Both the position numbers and the translations under genes were made by a program. Shown piece after piece: positions 1 through 8,414 of a DNA stretch of 15,647 bases. Under the pieces are notes generated by a model. The model did not search any database, was not told the DNA's origin, and saw only the letters and a program-made list of their open reading frames with translations. How positions within the stretch are numbered: position 1 is the first letter of the stretch; the number at the start of each line of letters is the position of its first letter. This DNA is from Larix sibirica (Eukaryota; Streptophyta; Pinopsida; Pinales; Pinaceae). The stretch lies in the NCBI GenBank assembly GCA_004151065.3, contig NWUY0300005537.1, positions 7,292-22,938 of the forward strand, written 5' to 3'.

Positions 1-665
1 GTTAATGATTCAACTTCGCTTGAGTTTTAATAAACTTTAGCACTTTACAACTCATGTACAAAATGGGGAACTTGAATGAGAAGTAATGCCTACAATGCTT
101 CTGAGCACAATGGTATAAAATTTAAGATCACAAGATAACTATTCATTTTGTATTAATTTGTTCATTTTATCTTTGAAGCATGCTCCCAACCTTTATTCTA
201 ACTCGAGATTGGGCTAATAGTGACTATGCTTACATCACAATCAAATTGTAACACTTCATTAAAATTCGGGAAAACCAACATAAAGAACGCTTTTACTTAG
301 ATCTTGTGCAACCTTGTTCTCTTTTCCTATTCCTACTTCACCACGAATGTGTAGCTATGCAATAATTTCACCTGTCATTGATTCAACTTTGCCTAAATGT
401 TAATACACTTTAGCACTTTATTGTTCATGTACAAAATGAAGAACTTGAACAAGAAGTAACGCCTTCAATGCTTTAATACTTGCACAATGGCATAAAATTC
501 AAGATCACACAATAAATACTTATTTTGCAGTAATTTTTTTTTTCTCATTGAACTCCTAAACTCTATTTCTAACTCAATATTATGTTAATAATAACTATAC
601 TTGCATCACAACCAACTTGAAACACTTTACTACAATATGAGAAAACCATCCCAAAGCATTTATAA
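1..665 (-). repeat. Tandem duplication of the Ty3/gypsy RNase H segment (unit about 372 bp)
   Basis: The stretch from 1 to about 295 is repeated at about 373 to 665. Anchors are GATTCAAC at 7 and 380, and ACACTT at 251 and 622, giving offsets of 373 and 371. Both copies encode the start of RNase H on the minus strand: copy A has C-D-A-S near 600-615, copy B has D-C-D-V-S near 230-245. Copy A also keeps EFYAIVQVLKH and, at 300-372, HSYTFVVK of the RNase H C-terminal half. Copy B is cut by the window edge. The copies have diverged substantially with small gaps, so the duplication is old. Confidence 0.8.
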
Positions 666-677
666 TCATGGTTTTCA

Positions 678-765
678 ACAAATTAAAATTATGTATGTTA
701 TCAAACTCCAACAAAATCCCAACAAATTAAAACTATGTGTATTATCAGACTGGAACAAAATCCCA
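678..765. repeat. 44 bp tandem duplication inside the gypsy RT-RNase H connection
   Basis: Unit 1 is 678-721 and unit 2 is 722-765, directly abutting. By eye 38 of 44 positions agree, and both units end in AACAAAATCCCA. It is followed at about 770-797 by a short repeat of TTCTTTTATATA. It lies between the RT and RNase H parts of the decayed gypsy element. Confidence 0.8.
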
Positions 766-814
766 ATTCTTTTATATATTCTTTTATATATTCTATGATC
801 AATACATATCTCAT

Positions 815-1402
815 TGAACCCTTTTATAAACTTTGCCATAAAAACTGTAAATTTCTTGAAAGCATTTTAGCTTCGTAACATTGTGTGATGTGGGCTAGAC
901 CAAAATCATCTTCACATTTTTGGGATCCATGTCATAATGAAACCAAGGTAACAATTCCTTTGAGAAGAATTCACACTTATTTAAGTTCATGCAAATTCAA
1001 TCCTTCCTAAAGGCTTCAAACACCATACCGCAATGTTACAAATGCTCCTCTTTACTCTCACTAATGATTGAAATCTAAGTAAACAAATGCAATCCTACCA
1101 ATTTAGGGCCTCAATTCTTTTGTCATTAACAACATGAAGGTTTCACTTGGTGCATTCACAAGTGGAAACAACAAAACCAACCACTCATACACTCCACCTT
1201 TGGTAGTGAGTGCAATCTTTCAATCCATTGCCTTCCTTGATTTGAATACAATGAAATATGTTTCTTACGTTTATTTATAAAAAATATTTGGTGCAACTCA
1301 AATTGGCCATTAAATCATACATCCTCAACAATGGGAATCTATATCTAATTTTGATCTTATTTAGAACTTTAGAATATTTGCATATCATCCATGAACCATC
1401 AT
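815..1402 (-). pseudogene. Ty3/gypsy reverse transcriptase domain, inactivated
   Basis: In a working element this domain copies the element RNA into DNA. Visible motifs in order are a degenerate KDGSWRMC block (1391-1402 region), the KI.IRYRFP..RM.DLM block, EWLVLLFPLVNAPS, a short match to the motif around the active site, and the thumb motif CEFFSKELL followed by MDPKNVKMI and FYGK. The catalytic Y-[LV]-D-D motif is damaged: positions 1081-1070 read Y-L-D-F, and a small deletion appears to have removed the second aspartate and changed frame before the following ESKEEH segment. Several frame changes and stops are present between 815 and 1402. Assignment rests on motif order rather than on any continuous frame. 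Confidence 0.82.
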
Positions 1403-2234
1403 TCTTTGATGTAATTAATGTTAGAACTATGAACATGCTCATACTCTTCATAACCTTTTGGCAAGAACTCTCTAGCCTATTAATTAAACTCCATGTTGTC
1501 CATTAGACTCATCTTGTTCACTACTTGATTCAACAAATGCATACTTGGGATCACATTTATCTTATGTATTATCTTTCACCTCAATGGTAATCCTAATGGA
1601 AACTTTGTGTATTATTCCATCATACCCTTTTAATAGCTCCTTTACTTTTCCAAGGACCTCTATCTCATTGCACCCTACTACTTTCTTTGCAACACAACAT
1701 TCCTCCATATTCTCATTTTTCGCAAAATCCTCCGTGCTCATAATAATGACACTTCTCATGGTTCATCATCCTTCATCAATAACAATCATAACTCCATCCC
1801 CTCAATAACAATCATAAATCCATCAATAACAAGCTTGGTCCTTGGAAATTTTTGAAGAAAATTGGGAAAATTGGATTCTTCAGGTACCGCATCACAAGGA
1901 ACTTCCCTTTTTTGTTTGCTAGGTTTTGTGGAAGGTGAGGAATTTTTGGATATTTGAAGGAGTTTGCCATCAGATTCAATACATTTGTATTAACACTGGC
2001 TTAGAAAGTTGGGTTGTCTAGTATTAATTTCGTTTTCCACGATGAGCTAGATGAAGCATTTATTTTTCAATTGCATGGACAACTTCCATAGTTTTTTAAA
2101 CTACCATTTCCTTGGAATGAACACATTAGAAACTGAAATGGACTCATAATCAAGTTTGGCACTGATTTGTCAATCCGATTTGTTCCAAACCCACACAAGT
2201 GTGTTTGCTTTGTCAGATAACCTGATACCTATAT

Positions 2235-3911
2235 GATTCAGTCAAATTCTTGACATGAGCTAATATGAAATATCCACAAGAATCTGTCTTTTATTTAGAA
2301 ACCCAAACTGCTCCCGAGACAAACAATTGGTTAATTTAGGTTTGATTATATTATAAATCACCTTGGAGATGATTTTATACACCAAATTGCAAAGGGAGAT
2401 CGGTCTAAACTCATGAAATGAAGCAAGCTTAGAACACCTTGGAATAATGGCAAGGGAAGTGGAGTTTAAAGAGCCGGTAACGACTCTCTTAATCCTATAC
2501 TCTTCAACCACCTTCAATATGTCTTCCCCCATCAAGTAAAAAAAACTAGAGAAAAGTTCCACAGTCTAGCCATTAGGGCCATGGCTTTTGGATCTGGAAA
2601 TTTCCTTAGTTATAGATTCAACCTCTTCCAGAGTAACAACACTTCCCACCTGTAAACCTTCCTCCTCATAAAAAAAATTGGGGTACTATTGAACCACCTT
2701 CAATTGGGAAGAAATGTTTGTTCTCTTCGGATCCTTGAAAATATTAGAGAAGTGTGACACAACTAACTTCTCCAAGTCCATTTGACCATTAATCACTCTT
2801 CCATGATTGTGCTTGAGATCCCAAATGGCATTAAATATCCTTCTCTGATTAACATACTTTTGGAAAATTTTTGTATTATTATCACCCTGTTTAATCCAGA
2901 TAGATCTACTTTTGAGTCTCCAGGTTTCCTCATGGATTCTTAGGATCCACATGTTTTTGGATTCCAACTCAACAAGAAGGTTCTTATCCTCTTTAGACAA
3001 AATTCCTGAAGAGTTTTGTGCAAAAATAGATTTAATACTTTCTTCACACATCAATAAATCCTGATTGATCTCCAATTTTCTATTATTTTCTCACTGGATA
3101 ACTTGTTTCTTTAAAGCTTTCAATTTGGATACCAGGGAATCCATAGAAGAAAGATCACTATGGACATAAAAAGAAGACCAAAACTCCTTAACTAGAGTTA
3201 TAAAACTGGGATCCTCAAGCCACACATTATTAAATATAAAAGGAAAATTTTGAATCTTACTCTCCAAATCCAGTTGAAGGCATATGGGGAAATGGTCAGA
3301 AAGGGAATCTGACAAGTAGAATCTGTCAAGTCTTTTAGATACACTAGATTTACCTATCCTACCATTCCTCCAAGTCGGACCTAAAGGACAAGGGAGAACA
3401 TCAAGTAGTTTTGACCTTTCGAACAACTAACTAAAAAAAATTGATAGAGGATCCAACTTGGGGTAATCTCCACAGACTTTAGTGGAAGATACAATGAAAT
3501 TTAAATCTCCTGCAAAAATCAAAAGGTCCTCTTTAAGAATCCTACATTCCTCCACCTTATTCCATAAGGCTTCCCTTCCCATATAAGGAGCATATAAATT
3601 GACAATTTTGATAGGTCAATCAAAGCCCTTGATCTTCCCTTCTAATATAATACTTGTAGAAGAGGAAAAAGCCTTCAGATAAACTAAGGTAGGGTTCCAT
3701 CTAGCTGATAAGCCCCTGACAGTCCAGGTGAGTCCAAGGCACAATATTCCCAACTTGGGAATATCTTCAGGAAAAATTTGCAAGCCTTTGAACTCTCACA
3801 CAAATTTTTTTGGATCAGGACAATATCAAACTCCGAGAGACTAAATAAATGCTTGAGGGAATTTAATGTTGTCCCCCCAAGACCTATGCTATTATATGAA
3901 AAAATGAGCAT
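2235..3911 (-). pseudogene. LINE ORF2 (AP endonuclease and reverse transcriptase), truncated and inactivated
   Basis: ORF2 normally nicks target DNA and reverse-transcribes the element RNA. The start is the ATG at 3911-3909 (MLIFSYNSIGLGG, family form [WF]N.RGLG). Endonuclease motifs follow: DIVLIQKN, IVNLYAPY, FAGDLNF, TWRNGRIG, KRLDRFYL and SDHFPI. A frameshift near 3700 separates the first block from the rest. The linker has EETWRLKSR..W.KQGDNNTK, and the RT begins with LAIIPR, FRPISLCNLVYKIISK and SREQFGF. From about 3700 to 2260 one frame is kept, interrupted by stops at 3616, 3427, 3091, 2686, 2566 and 2260. The endonuclease glutamate expected in QET is a lysine (Q-K-N). The catalytic RT palm (Y-A-D-D type motif) is missing entirely. 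Confidence 0.87.
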
Positions 3912-6113
3912 TAGTCACCCTGTGATCGGGGAAGACTTGCTCTAAGGACCCGATAATTAACAATTGAACACCCATTGGAAGATGACAGAGAGTTACCAAC
4001 CAATCTAGCAGACAAAGGAATATAAGCTCGATATGAAGATCCATTCTCCCCTAGATCAAGACCTTCCTCTTTTGTCAAAACTTTCTTGTTCTTTTTTTGG
4101 CAGATAGTTACGTTCTCACATCTGATGGAAGACACAGGTTTAACATCTGCATGTGAGAGCTTATCTGAAAATACATGAAGGGGAATTTGTGATAAAACTT
4201 GTTTGTAGGAAGGGCCCATAAGTTTTAAAACTCCCTGATTAAGAACCAAACCCTCTGACGAAGATTCCATAACATAACTGGAGAACTGGAGATCTAGATG
4301 ACATGGGAAAGCCTCTTCCAATGGACCCCGATCCTTCTCAGGAGAAAGGGAAAGGTTCAATTTCGAAAGAGGCTAGGGATTTTCCTTCCCCAAATAAGAA
4401 TTTGAATCAATTAGACCCATAAAATAAGCCTTACCCATGAAAGGAAAAGGCATCGTCATAACTAGGGCCTACAGACGAAACTCGCCCCCATTTAGAATCC
4501 CTGAAGGCCAAACCCAACATATCTGAGGAATCAACCACATTTATCCTACCATTACAATCATGATTCACATCGTCAATAGTCAAAGAGGGATTGATTATAT
4601 TAGAGGGAGGGACAAACATAGGAAGGATCCCATCAACATCAACCATTGTATTCACAGGACCATAAGAAAAGCTAGACTCTTCATGATTTATACGAATCAA
4701 ATCTTCAACTGACAGGGAATTGAAAAAAATCACGGTGGAGAAATTTCAACTTACTTAGAAAACTTGTACCACCCGAGGAAGAATTTGGAGAGCATAAGGT
4801 TTTCAAAGCAATGACAGGTTCTGATTGAATCTCAAGAGAATCCTGTATAGAAACATCCTCAGATGAAATCTCAACAATCGAAGATCTCTATGATCCCGAA
4901 CTCCCCAACAACAACAGACATGCATCCTTCAAATGCCCGGTCATCCGACAAGCGAAATAACGAAAGGGAACCTTAAATTAATCCATCCTTTGAAAGAACT
5001 GTAAGTCTCCCTAATTTATATGCAAATCCGTAGGTAGGCCACAATAAATATCCATTTCCACCAAGATAGAGGCCACCCTCTTGTATTCTCCATAGAGCAT
5101 AGAGTCCTCCATAAAGATAAAACAACCCACAATATTGGCCATTACTTCTAGAATGGGCCGCGTCCATAATTATAGAGGGAAGCCTGGAAGCAAAATCCAG
5201 AGATGCCATTTTCACACTCTTTCCATAAGTGAGTTAAAAGATGGATTCTACCGGTTGAGAACCAATGAGCCATGACCAAGCACCCAAGGTATACTCAAAA
5301 TCAATTCAAAACGCTCCTCAGTCAGAACATGAAAATAATACCAGCCATTTACCAGAGTACAAAGCTTTGGACAATACCCCACAAGGGGTTTCCACTGCTC
5401 TTTGAGCCATGCTAAAATCTCCAAGTGTGATATAGAGACATATTCAAGACGTCCTATGAGTGACCTATTCACCATACTTTCTACCCAATAAACACTTATA
5501 TCGTTCCCCAAGACCATATGTATCGGGTCTTTTTGAGCCTTCAGGGTTTTGCGAGCTCAACGAGCTTTTTCCTGAGCAACATTTGGTAAATTCTTGTATC
5601 CTTTTTGAACGTAATCCTCCTTCAACCTTCCAACTCTGTCCCGAGTCACATGAGCTGAGGCCGCCTTTAAACTAGGTTTTGAAAGTTCATCAGATAAGGG
5701 GTCAATTAACAAAGCCTTCGAAAAACCTGAGGAAATCATAACACAAGCATTACGCTGGTAAGAATCCAACACCTCAAACCGTAGGCCCAAGGAAGGAGGG
5801 TTCTAGTCACATGGAGAAGAGATAAAAAGCCCCGTATGACAAAAATGTTGAGGTCTTTCCCCCACCACCCGAGGGGAATTCACGTGCCGCGAGGAATCTT
5901 GATCAACATCATGACACGCACTATTAGCCACCTGAGGGCTACAAAAATCGCCAAACTAGAAACCATCAGAAGAAAATGAGTGAAACCGTTTCCCACATTT
6001 AGAACCTGAGGACTTCCTTATCCGACAACGCCCCGCATTTTCAAGTCTATCCGAAAAATGGAATTTGAGGGATCCATCTCCTCAATCGAGAAATCCAAAA
6101 GTTCTTCCTCCAT
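3911..6113 (-). pseudogene. LINE ORF1 (DUF4283 and CCHC zinc-knuckle RNA-binding protein), broken
   Basis: ORF1 of plant LINEs binds the element RNA. The start is taken as the ATG at 6113-6111 (MEEELLDF), followed soon by a frame change. DUF4283 lies at about 5517-5240, with the pattern LIGRLEYVS, NGWYYFHVL and the ILSIPWVLGHGSL end. After a further frame change come KRVASILVEMDI and the FRYFACRMTGHLKDAC zinc knuckle at 4972-4919. In the knuckle the first cysteine appears replaced (Y-F-A-C instead of C-x-x-C), while the second cysteine, histidine and last cysteine remain. The C-terminal part (4733-3911) is S/D/N-rich and not conserved. It ends TAA at 3913-3911, overlapping the ORF2 ATG by one base. 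Several stops and at least two frame changes make it non-functional. Confidence 0.78.
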
Positions 6114-6270
6114 GTTTCCGAAATCCCCTAGAGCTGCACGATGTTTCTGAAATTGCCTAGAGCTACACGACAAAACAATCACCATCACAGACTGAGAATG
6201 AACATAGGAAACCCTAGGAATTGTAGAATCCCTAGATCCATTGTAGAAAACCTAGCTCCATTGCACTATC
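6114..6270 (-). repeat. LINE 5' leader with 29 bp and 20 bp tandem repeats
   Basis: Positions 6112-6140 and 6141-6169 are a direct 29 bp duplication with 25 of 29 matches. Further upstream on the element, 6210-6226, 6227-6246 and 6247-6266 are three imperfect units of about 20 bp built around CCTAG and ATTGTAG (minus strand: GCTAGGG/CTAGGGTTT-like words common in plant LINE leaders). The 29 bp unit boundary falls inside the presumed ORF1 start codon, and the upstream unit does not recreate an ATG. The 5' end of the element is placed near 6270 only because these repeats stop there. Confidence 0.65.
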
Positions 6271-6377
6271 ATTTGATCCAAGTGCTTTTGATAGGTCTGT
6301 GGTCAAGGATGTTTATAATATCGATTATGTTCAATTTTAGAAACAATATTCTAATATATTTTTTCTTTAGGAAATCA

Positions 6378-6412
6378 AATTATACACACACACAAACACA
6401 CATATATATTTG
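6378..6412. repeat. CA/TA-rich microsatellite
   Basis: An imperfect (AC)n run with interruptions passes into ATATATAT. The surrounding 6271-6734 is AT-rich and holds no gene or element that I can recognise. Confidence 0.7.
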
Positions 6413-6734
6413 ATAGGAACATGTAGGTATTTGTATTAAAAGGGTTGTGGAAGATCAAACAACTATAGAAATCATACAATCCAACACTTATTCAAAAGTG
6501 CTTTTATGAACTGATTAAAAAGACAAAATTCTTCCATAACACACGTGAAAATTGTTGAAAAGTCTACTACACTACTATGCCTAAAACCATAGAGTTGAAC
6601 ATATTTGCCAAGTAGCAATATACAAGTAAAAAACATTAGAAACTAAAATAAGGTCAATTGAACCGATATCCACTATGTGATTTCTCCATAATTTGGTCAC
6701 CTTGGTGAGAGCCCTTCACAAACCGAGAATGAGG

Positions 6735-7169
6735 CTACTCTAATACATCCAAAATTGTTTGTTGGACCATTTCTTCCTTGAAATGATTGGAACCCATAGA
6801 GAGCATGGGATAACATGTGACATAATGTGAACCATGGGAAAATTCTATGATTATGTTACACTGCATATCCGTGTCACTAACAAGTTTATCAATTTTCCTA
6901 TTTTTCTCCATCAAATTGTTTTCTAGCTCCTCTTGCTTAAATTCATGCTTCTCCTAGTGTGTACTAAGATAGTCTATTGTCTGCCTCATACCCTTTAGCT
7001 GGGTGTTCTTCTGACAAAGATTTTTCTTAATTTCACCATTACCGTCAGCTCCCATCAAATATTTTTTTTGAGGGATTGGCCATTGTAGGACATAAACTAA
7101 AGGTAGAATTCTCCCAATGCAATCCACAATCAAGAAAAACCTCAAACAAATTCCAGATAACTTCAACAT
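6735..7169 (-). pseudogene. Unknown protein-like frame with charged helical segment, one internal stop
   Basis: A minus-strand frame runs from an ATG at 7169 for 145 codons to TAG at 6737-6735, broken once by TAG at 6956-6954. The part around the internal stop is rich in K, E, Q and L (NTQLKGMRQTIDYLSTH, then EKHEFKQEELENNLMEKNRK, IDKLV), which looks like a helical or coiled-coil region. It ends with EEMVQQTILDVLE. The continuity over 435 bases with a single stop suggests a real former coding sequence or exon. I do not recognise the family. It could be the remnant of a transposon-carried gene or a host exon. The first 45 residues are hydrophobic and may be intron or untranslated sequence. Confidence 0.45.
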
Positions 7170-7202
7170 GGATGCTCAACTTGTGAACATTTGAGAACCT
7201 AC

Positions 7203-7409
7203 TAGGTTCCCTAAATAAATCGTCTCTAGAGCCACTCTACTACTACAGGGTATGAGAGCCAAGAAAAAGCCACTCTACTACTACAGGGTATGAGAGCCTT
7301 AAAAAAGTATTAGACATGGCAAAACACATAATCGACAGACTGATGACAATGAGAGCTTGTAGGATTTCCTCCTTGCAATGTAGGTTCCCTAAATAAATCG
7401 TCCCTAGAG
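7203..7409. repeat. Nested direct repeats A-B-B-A
   Basis: Repeat B is 30 bp and exact: 7231-7260 and 7269-7298, with an 8 bp A-rich spacer. Repeat A is 29 bp with one mismatch: 7203-7231 and 7381-7409 (starts TAGGTTCCCTAAATAAATCG). All copies are in the same orientation. Near-identity means the duplications are much younger than the surrounding decayed elements. Confidence 0.9.
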
Positions 7410-7737
7410 ATCGCAAACCACACGCCCAAATTGAAGTCGCCTGCTCACCATCATAACCACATTTGAAGACCACCGAACACAAAATTAATATCCCATCTCT
7501 ATAACAATGAATGCATACAAACACCATAAAGGAATACACTCCTGAAGAAGTAAGAGCATATGGAAGGGAGCCTCTAACATGAGGGAAAGTTAAGGGTTGT
7601 TTTACCCTCCATATTCTCTACAATGTACCATAGTAGATATGCTAGAGAGGAGCGGCCTTTTGTCATTCTAAAGGACAAGTTGGGGCTTATTTATGTAAAA
7701 GTGTTGGTTTGGTGGGGCTCAAGACCCGCGATCTGGT
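7410..7737. other. Unassigned sequence
   Basis: No coding frame, RNA gene or known element end is recognised between the nested repeats and the copia-type LTR. Minus-strand open frames reach into it but show no family motif. Confidence 0.3.
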
Positions 7738-8359
7738 TGTTGGGTTATTAATACCATTTCCAATAGGTTTGCAAACTTGATTTATTAGTTAGATTCTTTA
7801 AACATTCAGTCAACAATGGAATACACAACATATCAACACATAACACATAAATTACCTTGGAAACCTGATCTTGGGAAAACCAACAAACCAATGAGCTCTC
7901 GGCTCATCTATTATCAAGCATAAATTCACTACACTTGGGTGCTACCGACACAAACCAATTGACAAACACTGTTACATATGTGATTTCCGTCACTCATGAT
8001 ATGCAACAACACACTATGTTCTCCCTCTTCATTCAACACTCTTCTTACATATCCATTACATCTTATTTATATATGCAATGCAACTAATTGCTCATTAATG
8101 GTGGTCCATAACCTCCTAACCGAATCAAGTTATTTTGCTTTGACCTGTCAACCATTCGTTTAAGCTTTCATTCATCCAAGTGCCTGACGAATTCATGCTT
8201 CCATTGACCAAGTTGTTTGCCTTTCGACCAAACAACTAATCCAGTCGGTTCGCTGGCTAGACCGTTCACCATCTGTCGCTTTCGACTAAAACCGACTAAT
8301 GCTAGTTGAAAATTGACTTTACTAGTCGATCTCATGCAAAATATAACACATACCCAACA
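7738..8359 (-). mobile_element. LTR of a copia-type retrotransposon (3' LTR by position)
   Basis: The 622 bp segment starts TGTTGGGT and ends ACCCAACA, a perfect 8 bp terminal inverted repeat with the canonical TG...CA ends. On the minus strand a TATA-like ATATATAAAT lies at 8074-8065, placed as expected for a U3 promoter about 290 bp from the LTR start. Directly outside the 8359 end is a purine tract on the minus strand, so this is the 3' LTR of an element running leftward. Its internal region survives for only about 50 bp before sequence of a different LINE begins; no second LTR is in the window. Flanking 5-mers do not match, which argues against a simple solo LTR. Confidence 0.8.
8065..8074 (-). 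promoter_or_regulatory. TATA-like box of the LTR promoter
   Basis: ATATATAAAT on the minus strand, about 290 bp into the LTR, the normal place for the U3 promoter of a plant LTR element. It is predicted from sequence and position only. Confidence 0.45.
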
Positions 8360-8374
8360 TTCTCCCACTTGTTG
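8360..8374 (-). other. Polypurine tract of the copia-type element
   Basis: Minus strand reads ACAAGTGGGAGAA directly before the LTR start TGTTGGG. AAGTGGGAGA followed by TGTTGG is the usual junction at the 3' LTR of plant Ty1/copia elements, where the tract primes plus-strand DNA synthesis. Confidence 0.75.
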
Positions 8375-8414
8375 TCTTCTTTGCATAAACATGAGATTCA
8401 AAACTTTAAGTTCA

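Larger units (their letters stand above)
1..1995 (-). mobile_element. Ty3/gypsy LTR retrotransposon pol fragment, decayed, cut by the left edge
   Basis: Read on the minus strand, this stretch gives, in the order expected of Ty3/gypsy pol, a pre-RT linker (about 1390-1800), reverse transcriptase (about 815-1402), a connection stretch and RNase H (about 1-665). Recognisable pieces include KDGSW-like, then IRYRFPLLRMYDLM, EWLVLL..NAPS, NLNKCEFFSKELL, DPKNVKMI and EFYAIVQVLKH, all typical of plant gypsy pol. The pieces lie in different frames with many stops, so nothing can be translated. About 1790-1995 holds an S/K-rich open stretch that would lie upstream of RT and that I cannot assign. No LTR, integrase or primer-binding site is seen; integrase would lie beyond the left edge. 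Family level is secure; lineage is not resolved. Confidence 0.85.
2235..6270 (-). mobile_element. L1-type LINE retrotransposon, 5' end kept, 3' part missing
   Basis: On the minus strand the order is a 5' leader (6270-6114), ORF1 (6113-3911) with DUF4283 and a degenerate zinc knuckle, then ORF2 (3911-2235) with an AP-type endonuclease, a linker and the first part of a reverse transcriptase. This is the layout of plant L1 LINEs. The RT stops being recognisable just after the motif that precedes the catalytic palm, near 2235; the catalytic core, any RNase H and the 3' tail are absent. Over 1.4 kb of ORF2 remains in one frame, broken only by nonsense codons, so this copy is younger than the gypsy fragment next to it. 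No target-site duplication could be found, as expected if one end was lost. Confidence 0.88.

Noticed and set aside
1545-1808. 87-codon plus-strand frame rich in S, F and P
   Set aside because: It is antisense to the gypsy pol linker and shows no domain; its reverse strand explains the openness.
6141-6413. 90-codon plus-strand frame
   Set aside because: It covers the LINE leader repeats in antisense and ends in a microsatellite, with no protein-like features.
7738-8359. Solo LTR
   Set aside because: A polypurine tract lies outside its 8359 end and the flanking 5-mers differ, so it is better read as a 3' LTR with most of its interior deleted.
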